The position numbers and the translations under genes were made by a program. A stretch of DNA of 64,000 nucleotides from assembly GCA_026169815.1 (NCBI GenBank), contig JAPFDT010000025.1, positions 186,001 to 250,000 of the forward strand, read 5' to 3'. Below the pieces are notes generated by a model. It made no database searches, was not told where the DNA came from, and saw nothing but the letters and a program-made list of their open reading frames with translations. Below are positions 39,611 through 49,778 of this stretch, one piece after another (the stretch's first letter is position 1; each line of letters starts with the position of its first letter). Source of the DNA: Pseudogracilibacillus sp. (GTDB lineage Bacteria; Bacillota; Bacilli; Bacillales; Amphibacillaceae).

Positions 39611-40387
39611 ATGTTAGATATGATTCATTTATCAATTGTCCCAACTTTTTTATTAATATTTGCTAGAGTAATAGCTTTTCTAATGACAGTACCTTTATTC
39701 TCGTATCGAACGATTCCGACACCAATTAAAATAGGGTTAGGTTTCTTTTTAAGTTTAGTTATCTTTTCAAGTATGGAAGCACCGGTAATTTCCATTGATC
39801 ATTATTATGTACTGTTATTACTAAAAGAAATAACAGTTGGTCTTGCTATTGGTCTAATTGCTTATATGATTTTATCAGTAGTCCAGATTGCTGGAGGTTT
39901 TATTGATTTCCAGATGGGATTTGCAATGGCAAACGTGATGGATCCACAAACTGGAGCGCAAAGTCCAATTATCGGACAGTTTTTTTATATGGTTGCTTTA
40001 TTGTTTTTATTATCGGTTAATGGTCATCATTTGTTAATCGATGGAGTGTATAATAGTTATCAATTTATTGCATTAGATGGCTTAATAACTGTCGATGGAG
40101 ACTTTAGTAAATTTATCGTAGAAACGTTTAACAGTATGTTTATTATTGCTTTTCAAATGGCACTACCACTTGTTGGTTGTTTATTTTTAGTTGACGTAGC
40201 ACTCGGTATTATTGCTCGTACTGTGCCGCAACTAAACGTATTTGTCGTTGGATTACCGTTAAAAATTACCGTTAGTTTTATCGCATTATCGGTGTTTATT
40301 GTGTTATATATGAGTTTAGCCAAATTTATTTTTGAAACAATGTTTGTTACAATGCGTGATTTGATGGGAATTTTAGGAGGGATTTAA
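39611..40387 (+). CDS. fliR: Flagellar export gate protein FliR
   Basis: 258 residues with about six hydrophobic spans. Family blocks include FARVIAFLMTVPLFSYRTIP (about 17-36), KEITVGLAIGLIAYMI and GFAMANVMDPQTGAQSPII. FliR completes the FliPQR core that FlhB wraps. It has no strong ribosome binding site of its own and may be coupled to fliQ. In some bacteria FliR is fused to FlhB; here they are separate. Confidence 0.96.
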   Translation: MLDMIHLSIVPTFLLIFARVIAFLMTVPLFSYRTIPTPIKIGLGFFLSLVIFSSMEAPVISIDHYYVLLLLKEITVGLAIGLIAYMILSVVQIAGGFIDFQMGFAMANVMDPQTGAQSPIIGQFFYMVALLFLLSVNGHHLLIDGVYNSYQFIALDGLITVDGDFSKFIVETFNSMFIIAFQMALPLVGCLFLVDVALGIIARTVPQLNVFVVGLPLKITVSFIALSVFIVLYMSLAKFIFETMFVTMRDLMGILGGI

Positions 40388-40389
40388 CG

Positions 40390-41472
40390 TTGCGTCTACA
40401 TCTCGATTTACAGTTTTTTGCAGGCGAAAAGACGGAGAAAGCTACTCCTAAGAAACGTGAAGAAGAACGAAAAAAAGGGCAAGTTGCTAAGAGTCAAGAT
40501 GTGAATACGGCTATTATTTTATTGTTTTCTTTTATTTTATTATTTGTCGTTGGCTCCTTTATGAAAGAGCAAATGCTCGATTTGTTCGTTTTTATTTTCA
40601 CTGAACAAATTCATGTCACTATCACAGTAGAATCGACCATGACGTTATTGAAAGAAGGGTTATTTTATTTTGCCCGAATTGTCGCACCCATAATGGGGGT
40701 CGCTGTCGTTGCTGCAGTTGCAGGGAACTTATTGCAAGTAGGAGTTTTATTTACGACAGAACCTTTAAAGTTCGATCTTAAAAAGATTGACCCAATCCAA
40801 GGTGCAAAACGAATTTTCTCTGTGCGAGCATTAGTAGAATTGTTAAAATCACTTTTCAAAATTGTCATGATTGGGACGATCACCTTCTCAATCATTTGGC
40901 TGTATAAAGATGATATGATGCAACTTTCTTTTAAACCAGTAGAAGCAGCGATCGCTTTTTTTGGTAAGGTTACGATTATTATGGCAGTGTCTGCTGTTTT
41001 AGCTTTATTATTTTTAGCAGTATTAGATTACCTTTATCAAAAATATGATTTCGAGAAAAAAATTCGGATGTCTAAACAAGATATTAAAGATGAACATAAA
41101 AATGTTGAAGGAGATCCGTTCATTAAATCAAAAATAAAAGAAAAGCAACAGCAAATGGCGATGAGTCGAATGATGTCAGAAGTTCCACAGGCAGATGTTG
41201 TTATTACTAACCCGACCCATTATGCAATTGCTATTAAATACGATGAATCTGTGACATCAGCTCCTTATGTTGTTGCTAAAGGAAAAGATGAAACAGCTTT
41301 AAAAATAAAAGAAATTGCTAAGGAACATGATGTCGTAACAGTGGAAGATAAGAAGTTAGCACGAGCGATGTATGAATTAGTAGAAATTGATGATGTTATT
41401 CCAGAGCAATTTTATCAAGCGATTGCTGAAATATTAGCGTTCGTTTATCAAATTAACAAAAAGGTTAATTAG
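40390..41472 (+). CDS. flhB: Flagellar export switch protein FlhB
   Basis: 360 residues from TTG 40390, behind TTAGGAGGG. The N-terminus is LQFFAGEKTEKATPKKREE, followed by four membrane spans (about 37-215) and a cytoplasmic domain with the autocleavage motif ITNPTHYAIAIKYD near residue 275. Cleavage between N and P sets the export specificity switch in response to FliK. Its C-terminal domain is the reference for the YlqH comparison. It is followed by flhA after 14 bases. Confidence 0.97.
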   Translation: MRLHLDLQFFAGEKTEKATPKKREEERKKGQVAKSQDVNTAIILLFSFILLFVVGSFMKEQMLDLFVFIFTEQIHVTITVESTMTLLKEGLFYFARIVAPIMGVAVVAAVAGNLLQVGVLFTTEPLKFDLKKIDPIQGAKRIFSVRALVELLKSLFKIVMIGTITFSIIWLYKDDMMQLSFKPVEAAIAFFGKVTIIMAVSAVLALLFLAVLDYLYQKYDFEKKIRMSKQDIKDEHKNVEGDPFIKSKIKEKQQQMAMSRMMSEVPQADVVITNPTHYAIAIKYDESVTSAPYVVAKGKDETALKIKEIAKEHDVVTVEDKKLARAMYELVEIDDVIPEQFYQAIAEILAFVYQINKKVN

Positions 41473-41486
41473 TTAGGGGTCTTACA

Positions 41487-43520
41487 ATGAAGGCAAAAGA
41501 TCTATCGGTATTATTATCAGTTATTTTAATTATTATTATGTTAATCATCCCATTACCAGGATGGTTATTAAGTATTCTTATTTTATGTAATATATCTCTT
41601 GCACTCATTGTTATTTTAGTATCAATGAACACGAAAGAACCTTTGCAGTTTTCAATTTTTCCTTCCTTATTATTATTACTCACATTATTCCGCCTCGGAT
41701 TAAACGTTTCTACTACTAGATCTATTTTATCTAAAGCTGATGCAGGTGGGGTAGTAGATACCTTTGGTTCTTTTGTTATTGGAGATAACCCTCTTGTCGG
41801 TTTTGTAGTCTTTTTAATTTTAGTTATTATTCAATTTATTGTCATTACAAAAGGTGCAGAGCGTGTATCTGAAGTATCGGCTCGTTTTACATTAGATGCG
41901 ATGCCTGGTAAACAGATGAGTATTGATGCTGATTTAAACGCAGGGCTTATTACGGAAATAGAGGCACGAGAAAGAAGAGAGAAAGTAGAGAATGAAGCAG
42001 ATTTCCATGGTGCAATGGATGGTGCGTCTAAATTCGTTAAAGGTGATGCCATTGCGGGAATTGTTATCGTAATTATTAATATTATTTTCGGAATCATTAT
42101 CGGTATGGTGCAAATGGATATGAATTTCGGCGAAGCAATTGAGACATATATGCGACTCACAGTAGGAGATGGATTAGTTAGTCAGATCCCTGCACTACTT
42201 ATTGCAACTGCGACAGGTATCGTTGTTACACGTATTTCAACAGAAGGGAATTTAGGAAGTGATGTAACAGAGCAGTTATTACAGTTCCCTAAACTTTTAT
42301 TTATCGCAGCTGGAACGATATTTTTGCTAGGCTTAACACCAATTAGTTTCATGTTAACGTTTAGTATTTCGCTTGTTTTAGCGGTTGGTGGTTATGTTCT
42401 CATTGAACAGGCTAAAGTCCCGCCTGATATAGATGAAGAGGTATTGGATGAAGATGAAAGTGAGAATCTGAAAACAGAAGAAAGTGTCGTTAATTTACTC
42501 AGTATTGATCCAATAGAATTTGAATTTGGCTATGGTTTAATACCTTTAGTCGATACGAAACAAGGTGGAGATTTATTAGATAGAATTGTTATGATTCGTA
42601 GACAATTAGCAATCGATCTTGGTGTAGTTATTCCTGTTGTACGGATTCGTGACAATATTCAATTAGAACCGAATGAATATCGCTTAAAGTTAAAAGGCGA
42701 TGAAGTAGCTCAGGGAGAAATTTTATTAGACCATTATTTAGCAATGACACCTGATTTAGAGAATGACATGATTGAAGGAATTGATACAAAAGAGCCGGCA
42801 TTTGGCTTACCGGCAAAATGGATTAGTGAAGCGAATAAAGATGAAGCAGAGTTGTTTGGCTATACAGTAGTTGATCCGCCATCAGTCGTATCTACTCATT
42901 TAACAGAAGAGTTAAAGAAAAATGCTCACCGTTTATTAGGGCGTCAAGAAACGAAAGAATTAATCGATCATTTACAAGAAGAGTATGCTATTTTAGTCGA
43001 TGAAGTAACACCAGATCCATTATCTGTCGGAGACGTACAAAAAGTATTAGCTAAATTATTAAGTGAAAATATATCGATACGGAATTTACCGGTTATTTTT
43101 GAGACCTTAGCTGACTTTTCTAAAATGACAAATGATACGGACTTATTAGCTGAATATGTTCGACAATCATTATCTGCACAAATAACGAAACAATATACAT
43201 CACAAGATAATCAATTAAAAGTGATTACAACATCAATTGAAGTAGAAAATGCGATATCTAAAAATATTCAACAAATGGAACATGGAAATTATTTAGCTTT
43301 AGATCCAGAAGTTCAAGATACAATTATTAAAAATGTTTATGATGAAATGGAGAAAGCGTCATTACAGCATGAAAATGTTGTCTTATTATGTTCACCAACA
43401 ATTAGAATGTATATGAAACAGTTGTTAGAACGCGCTTTTCCACAATTACCAGTATTGTCTTATAATGAAATTGAGTCAACTGTACAAGTTCAAAGTGTTG
43501 GGGTGGTGAATGTGACATGA
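41487..43520 (+). CDS. flhA: Flagellar export platform protein FlhA
   Basis: 677 residues. The N-terminal half has about eight membrane spans including the FHIPEP region (RFTLDAMPGKQMSIDADLNA, about 132-151). The C-terminal cytoplasmic half forms the nonameric docking ring (for example RHLLGRQETKELIDHL-like block near residue 480 and VLLCSPTIRMYMKQLLERAF near 635). It docks export chaperones and uses proton motive force. The stop overlaps the flhF start. Confidence 0.97.
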   Translation: MKAKDLSVLLSVILIIIMLIIPLPGWLLSILILCNISLALIVILVSMNTKEPLQFSIFPSLLLLLTLFRLGLNVSTTRSILSKADAGGVVDTFGSFVIGDNPLVGFVVFLILVIIQFIVITKGAERVSEVSARFTLDAMPGKQMSIDADLNAGLITEIEARERREKVENEADFHGAMDGASKFVKGDAIAGIVIVIINIIFGIIIGMVQMDMNFGEAIETYMRLTVGDGLVSQIPALLIATATGIVVTRISTEGNLGSDVTEQLLQFPKLLFIAAGTIFLLGLTPISFMLTFSISLVLAVGGYVLIEQAKVPPDIDEEVLDEDESENLKTEESVVNLLSIDPIEFEFGYGLIPLVDTKQGGDLLDRIVMIRRQLAIDLGVVIPVVRIRDNIQLEPNEYRLKLKGDEVAQGEILLDHYLAMTPDLENDMIEGIDTKEPAFGLPAKWISEANKDEAELFGYTVVDPPSVVSTHLTEELKKNAHRLLGRQETKELIDHLQEEYAILVDEVTPDPLSVGDVQKVLAKLLSENISIRNLPVIFETLADFSKMTNDTDLLAEYVRQSLSAQITKQYTSQDNQLKVITTSIEVENAISKNIQQMEHGNYLALDPEVQDTIIKNVYDEMEKASLQHENVVLLCSPTIRMYMKQLLERAFPQLPVLSYNEIESTVQVQSVGVVNVT

Positions 43521-44641
43521 GAGTAAAAAAATATACAGCAAATACTATGAATGACGCATTACTACAAATTAAAGAAGAATTAGGTTCAGATGCTGTTATT
43601 TTAAATAGTAAGCAAATAAAAAAGGGTGGAATTTTTGGCCTGTTTCAAAAAACACAAATAGAAGTCATTGCAGCACTAGATGAACAGCCAATTCCAGAAG
43701 AAAAACAACCAATAATGCATGAAACGAAGCAAACGACACATACGCCACCTCCGTTACCTTTTGAAACTAAATCGTCAGATCAACATCAAGTTTTAGAGGA
43801 AATTAAACAATTGCGTCAACTAGTTGCGAGTAAAACTTTCCAAGGAAATGAAGAATTTACTGGTTCGTTAAATATGTTATATCAATATTTATTAGACCAA
43901 GAAGTAAATCATGATCTTGCTAAAATGTTAGTGAGAGATTTTGAAGAAACGTTAACTGATCCAACGATAATCGATGAACAATTGTTTAAACAATTACTGC
44001 AAACAGAGTTACAGCCTTTAGTTGATCAAGCTCCATTAACGCAAAGGAAAGTGATTCAATTTGTCGGTCCTACAGGTGTAGGTAAAACGACTACAATTGC
44101 GAAAGTAGCTGCTAAAATGATGTTAGAGCAGCAAAAGAAAGTAGCGTTTATTACGACAGATACGTATCGAATTGCAGCAATTGAACAGTTAAAAACATAT
44201 GCAAAAATATTAGATGTACCTTTAGAAGTCGTTTATACAAACGACGATTATGAACAAGCTTTAGTTAAGTTTACAAATTATGATCATATTTTCGTCGATA
44301 CAGCTGGACGTAATTATCGAGAAGCAAATTATGTAAGTGAATTACAACATTTAATTCAAATGGCAGAAGGTGATAGTGTTACGTATTTAGTTTTATCGTT
44401 GACTGCCAAAGCCTCTGATAATGATACGATTTATAATATATTTAAAGATGTTGGGATTCATCAAGTAATTTTTACAAAAGCTGATGAAACGACAACTTAT
44501 GGGTCTATGTTGAATTTATGTTTAGGGGAAAATGCAAAAGTTGCTTATCTATCAAATGGACAAAATGTTCCAGATGACTTAGTAGAAGCTGATGCAGTTT
44601 ATGTGAGTAATATGTTATTAAGTGGGTATGACCATGCATGA
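43517..44641 (+). CDS. flhF: Flagellar SRP-type GTPase FlhF
   Basis: 374 residues. The N-terminal basic region (MRVKKYTANTMNDALLQIKE) is followed by a linker and the SRP-like NG domain: G1 [18 protein letters not shown] (about 183-200), G3 IFVDTAGRNYRE, G4 IFTKADET. It sets the position where basal bodies assemble. It overlaps flhA by four bases and flhG by eight. Confidence 0.96.
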   Translation: MRVKKYTANTMNDALLQIKEELGSDAVILNSKQIKKGGIFGLFQKTQIEVIAALDEQPIPEEKQPIMHETKQTTHTPPPLPFETKSSDQHQVLEEIKQLRQLVASKTFQGNEEFTGSLNMLYQYLLDQEVNHDLAKMLVRDFEETLTDPTIIDEQLFKQLLQTELQPLVDQAPLTQRKVIQFVGPTGVGKTTTIAKVAAKMMLEQQKKVAFITTDTYRIAAIEQLKTYAKILDVPLEVVYTNDDYEQALVKFTNYDHIFVDTAGRNYREANYVSELQHLIQMAEGDSVTYLVLSLTAKASDNDTIYNIFKDVGIHQVIFTKADETTTYGSMLNLCLGENAKVAYLSNGQNVPDDLVEADAVYVSNMLLSGYDHA

Positions 44642-45503
44642 TCAAGCAGAACGATTAAGAAATAAATTAACTCCCCCAAAAAAACAAGCAAAGACAATTG
44701 CTTTTGCAAGTGGAAAAGGTGGAGTAGGAAAGTCAAACACAGCCTTAAATTTTGCTATCGAATTACAGCAGCAAAATAAGTCAGTCCTTTTATTTGATTT
44801 AGATATTGGGATGGGGAATATTGATATTTTGTTAGGAAATAGATCTAAACATTCAATAGTGAACTTTTTTGCTGACTTTATGCCAATTAGTGGTATTATA
44901 GAACTAGGACCTGTGGGATTATCATATATTGCTGGTGGAGCTAATTTAAATGATTTAATTGACTTAGATGAAGAAAAGTTAACTTATTTTTTCGATCAAT
45001 ATAATTCATTAGCATATTCATATGATTATATTATTTTTGATTTAGGTGCAGGTGTATCATCTGCGACATTATCGTTTATTTTAGCCGCTGATGAATGCTT
45101 TATGATTACTACACCTGAACCAACATCGATAACGGATGCATACAGTGTCGTCAAACAAATTGTTATACATAATAAGGAATTACCAATTCATTTAATTATG
45201 AACCGGTGTCATAATATGCGAGAAGCTAAACAAAGCGTAGATCGTTTCAAGCAAGTAGTAATAAACTTTTTGGCAACTGATCTAGTCCACACAAGTTTAT
45301 TGCCTGATGATAAGGTTGTAACGAGTGCAGTCATGAAACAAACACCGTATATTATATCTGCACCTAGATCGGCCATATCAAGAAGACTAAAGAAAATAGT
45401 GGCAGACTTTTTAGTAGAAGATAACGAAACTAAGCAAAAATCGACAGGCTCATTTATTGAGAAGTTGAAACAGTATTTGGTGGTGCAAGGAAATGATAAA
45501 TAA
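44634..45503 (+). CDS. flhG: Flagellar number regulator, MinD-like ATPase FlhG (YlxH)
   Basis: 289 residues from ATG 44634 (AGTGGG 7 bases upstream; ATG 44628 is also possible). The N-terminal DQAERLRNKL is the FlhF-activating helix. The deviant Walker A is FASGKGGVGKSNTALNFA (about 27-44), with FDLDIGMGNIDILLG and YIIFDLGAGVS. It stimulates FlhF GTPase activity and limits flagellar number. It overlaps cheB by 11 bases. Confidence 0.94.
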   Translation: MHDQAERLRNKLTPPKKQAKTIAFASGKGGVGKSNTALNFAIELQQQNKSVLLFDLDIGMGNIDILLGNRSKHSIVNFFADFMPISGIIELGPVGLSYIAGGANLNDLIDLDEEKLTYFFDQYNSLAYSYDYIIFDLGAGVSSATLSFILAADECFMITTPEPTSITDAYSVVKQIVIHNKELPIHLIMNRCHNMREAKQSVDRFKQVVINFLATDLVHTSLLPDDKVVTSAVMKQTPYIISAPRSAISRRLKKIVADFLVEDNETKQKSTGSFIEKLKQYLVVQGNDK

Positions 45504-46092
45504 TAATAGAAATATGATTGTAGCAATCGGAACATCTACAGGAGGACCGAGAGCATTACAAAGGTTATTAGTTGATTTACCAGAAGATTTCCCAGCACCA
45601 ATTATAATTGTTCAACATATGCCAAAAGGATTTACTAAATCATTGGCAGAACGATTACATCGCGAAAGTTCTTTATCAGTAAAAGAAGCAAGTCATAGAG
45701 ACAGGTTAAAAAAGGGTCATGTATATGTAGCGCCAGGAGGATTCCATATGAAGTTAAAACCTTTTGGTACATCAATTGAAGTTGAATTGACAAAAGAAGC
45801 AGTTCATATGGGTCACCGACCATCTGTAGATATTCTATTTCAATCTCTTGCAGACGTTGGTGATATTCAAAAGATTGCCGTAGTACTAACAGGAATGGGG
45901 AAAGATGGAGCTGAAGGTGTTACTTACATAAAAGAACAAGATGATTCTGCGATTATTATTGCCGAATCAGAAGAATCCGCCATTATAAATGGTATGCCAC
46001 AAGCAACAATTGATACAGGTTTTGCATCACGTATTGTTCATTTACATGAAATTGGAATGACATTAACTGAAATTGTAAGAAGGAGGGGCTAA
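45493..46092 (+). CDS. cheB: Chemotaxis methylesterase CheB, catalytic domain only
   Basis: 199 residues, against about 350 for standard CheB. All of it is the C-terminal methylesterase domain: S15 (GTSTGGPR), H42 (VQHMPKG) and D138 (GMGKDGAEG) make the catalytic triad with normal spacing. The N-terminal receiver domain and linker are absent, and the region upstream codes for flhG, so this is not a missed start. It should demethylate (and deamidate) receptors. Without a receiver its control must differ from the CheA-phosphorylated form. Confidence 0.93.
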   Translation: MINNNRNMIVAIGTSTGGPRALQRLLVDLPEDFPAPIIIVQHMPKGFTKSLAERLHRESSLSVKEASHRDRLKKGHVYVAPGGFHMKLKPFGTSIEVELTKEAVHMGHRPSVDILFQSLADVGDIQKIAVVLTGMGKDGAEGVTYIKEQDDSAIIIAESEESAIINGMPQATIDTGFASRIVHLHEIGMTLTEIVRRRG

Positions 46093-46093
46093 T

Positions 46094-48112
46094 ATGGATA
46101 CTTCTCAATATTTAACGATGTTTGTTGATGAAAGTATGGAAAACGTTGAAACATTGTACGAGCAATTATTAGAACTAGAAAACAATCCAACTGATAAATC
46201 GATTATTGAACAAATTTTTAGAGCTGCCCATACGTTAAAAGGGATGTCTGCTACGATGAACTATTCGCAATTAGCAGATTTAACACATACGGTAGAAAAT
46301 GTGTTTGATGCGATTCGTTATGATCGAATTACTGTTCAAGCAGACATAATGGATTATTTACTAGAAACAGTCGACTATATGAACGAGATGGTTGAAGATA
46401 TTGCTAATGGTGGGGATGGTGCACGTGATGTCTCTAGATTAGTAAGTATTTTAAAAGAAATTGAACAAGGTGAATTTGTCGGAGAAAGTAGTTCAGATGA
46501 GATTTCTCAAGCAGAGCTAGCTGCGACATCAACAGATTTACATTTAGATGAGTTTCAATTAGCAATTTTAAGTGAATCGAAAGACCAAGACTATCAAAGC
46601 GTACAAATCAATGTAACATTATCAGAAGATTGTTTACTTAAAGGTGTACGTGCTTTTATGGTATTTGATATTTTAGAAAAAGCAGGAGAGGTTATTCATA
46701 CCGAACCTCCTGTAGATGATATAGAGGAAGAAAATTTTGATTCAGGGTTTACGGTCGTTCTTATTACAGAAGAAACAGCTGAAGAACTTGAAGCTAAACT
46801 ATACAAAGTATCAGAAGTTGAAGAGGTTAATGTTGCGCCATTTTCTGTCAATGAATATACAGAGGAACAAGTAGAGTCTACTACTAATGAAGAAGTAAAA
46901 AAAGTTGAAGAGAAAAAAGAAACTAAATCAAAGAACAATGCACAAGCTCCACAAGCAGTAGCTTCACAAACAATTCGAGTAGATCTTGATCGTTTAGATA
47001 CGTTAATGAACTTATTCGAAGAGTTAGTGACAGATCGTGGCCGTTTAGAACAAATTTCTTCTGAACTGAAGAATCCAGACTTAGAAGAAACCGTTGAGCG
47101 TATGACAAGGGTTTCAAGTGATTTACAAAATATTATTCTGACGATGCGTATGGTACCAATAAGTACAGTATTTAACCGTTTCCCAAGAATGATCCGTCAA
47201 TTAGCAAGAGATTTAGATAAAGAAGTAGAAATTGAGATTATCGGTGCTGAAACAGAATTAGATCGTACAGTTATTGATGAAATTGGTGACCCACTCGTCC
47301 ATTTAATTCGAAACGCAATTGACCATGGAATTGAAATGCCTGATGAACGTGCAGAAAATGGTAAAAATACAACAGGTAAAATTACATTAGAAGCTTATCA
47401 TAGTGGAAACCATGTATTTATTGAAATTTCGGATAATGGAGCTGGAATCAATCGCGATAAAATTACTGAAATTGCCATTAACAAAGGGGTTATTACAGCA
47501 GAAGAAGCTGAAGCACTAACAGATCAACAAGCATATGAACTTATTTTAGCAAGTGGATTTTCAACAAATAAGGAAATATCAGATGTATCTGGTCGTGGGG
47601 TAGGTTTAGACGTAGTAAAAACTACAATCGAATCATTAGGTGGAAGTATTTCCATAGATGCTACTCCTAGTGAAGGGTCAGTCTTTTCTATTCAACTACC
47701 ATTAACATTATCGATTATTTCTGTGTTATTAGTAGAGTTAGAGACAGAAAAATATGCAATTCCTTTATCTTCTATTATTGAAGCGACTATTATTCATCGC
47801 GATGATATTTATTCTTCACATGAACATAAAGTGATTGATTTTAGAGGTAACGTAGTGCCATTATCAGATTTAAGAGTGATGTTTGATGTAGAAAGAAATC
47901 AAGATGCAGAAGATGAATATGTGTCAATCGTAATTGTTAGAAAAGGAAATAAATTAACAGGTTTAATTGTAGATTCATTTATTGGACAACAAGAAGTAGT
48001 ATTGAAGTCTTTAGGAGATTATTTAACAAATATCTTTGCTATATCAGGTGCTACTATTATTGGAGATGGCGAAGTTGCTTTAATCATTGATACAAACGCA
48101 TTGATTATGTGA
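46094..48112 (+). CDS. cheA: Chemotaxis histidine kinase CheA
   Basis: 672 residues. P1 carries phospho-accepting H46 in AAHTLKGMSATM. P2 (about 155-255) is the response-regulator docking domain. P3 dimerisation starts near 295 (RVDLDRLDTLMNLFEELV). P4 has the N box LIRNAIDHGIEMPDERAENG and G boxes DNGAGI and GRGVGLDVV. P5 at the C-terminus is CheW-like. It phosphorylates CheY. GGAGGGG precedes the ATG; it is 1 base from cheB. All five domains look intact. Confidence 0.97.
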   Translation: MDTSQYLTMFVDESMENVETLYEQLLELENNPTDKSIIEQIFRAAHTLKGMSATMNYSQLADLTHTVENVFDAIRYDRITVQADIMDYLLETVDYMNEMVEDIANGGDGARDVSRLVSILKEIEQGEFVGESSSDEISQAELAATSTDLHLDEFQLAILSESKDQDYQSVQINVTLSEDCLLKGVRAFMVFDILEKAGEVIHTEPPVDDIEEENFDSGFTVVLITEETAEELEAKLYKVSEVEEVNVAPFSVNEYTEEQVESTTNEEVKKVEEKKETKSKNNAQAPQAVASQTIRVDLDRLDTLMNLFEELVTDRGRLEQISSELKNPDLEETVERMTRVSSDLQNIILTMRMVPISTVFNRFPRMIRQLARDLDKEVEIEIIGAETELDRTVIDEIGDPLVHLIRNAIDHGIEMPDERAENGKNTTGKITLEAYHSGNHVFIEISDNGAGINRDKITEIAINKGVITAEEAEALTDQQAYELILASGFSTNKEISDVSGRGVGLDVVKTTIESLGGSISIDATPSEGSVFSIQLPLTLSIISVLLVELETEKYAIPLSSIIEATIIHRDDIYSSHEHKVIDFRGNVVPLSDLRVMFDVERNQDAEDEYVSIVIVRKGNKLTGLIVDSFIGQQEVVLKSLGDYLTNIFAISGATIIGDGEVALIIDTNALIM

Positions 48113-48136
48113 TGTTTTAATAAGGAGGTAGTAGTT

Positions 48137-48598
48137 ATGAATCAAGAAACGTTAGAAAACAAATTAATTGTTTTTACCGTAAATGAGAATGAATATGCCA
48201 TCTCAGTTGAGCAAGTTGGTTCAATTGAACGAGTTCTATCCATTACACGAGTTCCATCAGCTCCTCCACATGTTAAAGGAGTTATTAATTTAAGAGGGGT
48301 AATCACACCCGTTATTGATTTGAAATCGAAGCTTCATAATGAATCAACAGAATACACAGAGCAAACACGAATACTAATTGTTCATTTAGAAACGATTACA
48401 ATAGGATTATTAGTAGATGGAGCAAGTGATGTTGTGGATATTCAAAGAGATCAAGTTGAAGCACCACCTGAGACAGTACATTCAAATTTACTAGATTATA
48501 TAAATGGTGTTGTTCGCTTGCCAAAACGATTGCTTACGTTGCTTGATATTAATCGACTGTTATATGGAACAGAGCAGCAAGAGATACGACAAGAATAA
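48137..48598 (+). CDS. cheW: Chemotaxis coupling protein CheW
   Basis: 153 residues, a single CheW domain: IVFTVNENEYAISVEQVGSI (about 11-30), HVKGVINLRGVITPVIDL (about 54-71) and LIVHLETITIGLLVDG. It couples receptors to CheA. AAGGAGGTAG precedes the ATG. The position between cheA and cheC is as in B. subtilis. Confidence 0.96.
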   Translation: MNQETLENKLIVFTVNENEYAISVEQVGSIERVLSITRVPSAPPHVKGVINLRGVITPVIDLKSKLHNESTEYTEQTRILIVHLETITIGLLVDGASDVVDIQRDQVEAPPETVHSNLLDYINGVVRLPKRLLTLLDINRLLYGTEQQEIRQE

Positions 48599-48611
48599 GT
48601 GAGGCGATTGT

Positions 48612-49244
48612 ATGAGTGATGATCTATCAAATTTAGAAAATGATATATTAAGAGAAATCGGAAATATTGGTGCAGGTAATGCGACAACTTCTATGGCTAG
48701 TTTAATGAATAAGGAAATTAATATGGAAGTTCCTTACGTTCACTTACTAACGATAAATGAAATTATGGATATTGTTGGTGGACCAGAAGAAATAATCGTA
48801 ACAACATTCTTTAAAGTAGAAGGTGATATAACGGGGACTGTTTACTTCTTGCTATCCTTAGAAGAAGCAACCTCAATTGTAAGAGAAATGTTAAAAGATG
48901 ATACTATTGAAATAAATGTTTTAGAAGAGCTGGATGAAATGGTCATGTCTGTTTTAAAAGAAGTCGCTAATATTGTAGTAGGAGCATATATATCTGCTTT
49001 AGCTGACTTTACAAAAATTAATATCCAAACAACGGTTCCATTTTTAAGTATTGATATGGCGGCAGCTACGCTTGTTACAGGCTTAATTGAATTTTCTCGA
49101 GAATCGGATCATGCTATATTAATTGGCTCAGAGTTTTCAGGTCAAGAAGTAAAAAAACATGCCCAAAGTCATTTTTTATTAGTACCGGATTTTGATTCTA
49201 TCCCGACATTATTTCGCGCATTAGGTGTACATGCAGATGAGTAG
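48612..49244 (+). CDS. cheC: CheY-P phosphatase CheC
   Basis: 210 residues. Two phosphatase helices are visible: EIGNIGAGNATTSMASLMNK (about 16-35) and VLKEVANIVVGAYISALADF (about 115-134), each with the E-x3-N pattern. It dephosphorylates CheY-P and, with CheD, gives feedback on receptors, a Gram-positive and archaeal feature. It overlaps cheD by eight bases. Confidence 0.95.
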   Translation: MSDDLSNLENDILREIGNIGAGNATTSMASLMNKEINMEVPYVHLLTINEIMDIVGGPEEIIVTTFFKVEGDITGTVYFLLSLEEATSIVREMLKDDTIEINVLEELDEMVMSVLKEVANIVVGAYISALADFTKINIQTTVPFLSIDMAAATLVTGLIEFSRESDHAILIGSEFSGQEVKKHAQSHFLLVPDFDSIPTLFRALGVHADE

Positions 49245-49734
49245 TCGAGAGAAGCTTGTTACAGTTGGAATAGCTGATTTAAAATTCGTTGAAAGTCCTC
49301 ATACCATTCGTACCTCAGGATTGGGGTCGTGTGTAGGGATCGTTATTTATGACTTATCTAAACAAATAGCTGGCTTAGCTCATATTATGCTTCCTGATTC
49401 AAGTTTATCAAAACAAGCAAATATAAATACGTATAAATATGCTGATACTGCTATTGCCTATTTATTACGATACTTGCAAGCAAGAGGTGTTAGCAGATTT
49501 CAATTAAAGGCAAAAATAGCAGGTGGAGCACAGATGTTTCCTAATCAATTAACGAGTGAAGTCATGCGAATAGGACCAAGAAATATTGAATCTGTAGAAG
49601 CATTATTAAAGAAAAATAATATCCCAATAGTTTCTTCAGATGTTGGCGGAAATAGTGGTCGAACGATTGTTTTTAATCCCCAAACAGGAGCATTAACAAT
49701 TCGTACAGTGAATAAAGGTGAAACGGTGATTTAA
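49237..49734 (+). CDS. cheD: Chemoreceptor glutamine deamidase CheD
   Basis: 165 residues from ATG 49237, close to the B. subtilis length; earlier in-frame starts have worse spacing. The active-site Cys lies in TSGLGSCVGIVIYD (about residue 30), followed by the catalytic His in GLAHIMLPDSS; AKIAGGAQMF is the third block. It deamidates receptors and binds CheC. It ends 44 bases before sigD. Confidence 0.95.
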   Translation: MSSREKLVTVGIADLKFVESPHTIRTSGLGSCVGIVIYDLSKQIAGLAHIMLPDSSLSKQANINTYKYADTAIAYLLRYLQARGVSRFQLKAKIAGGAQMFPNQLTSEVMRIGPRNIESVEALLKKNNIPIVSSDVGGNSGRTIVFNPQTGALTIRTVNKGETVI

Positions 49735-49778
49735 CATCATGATATTAAATATGAAGTTAGGGGAGGAGTAAAGAGAAA

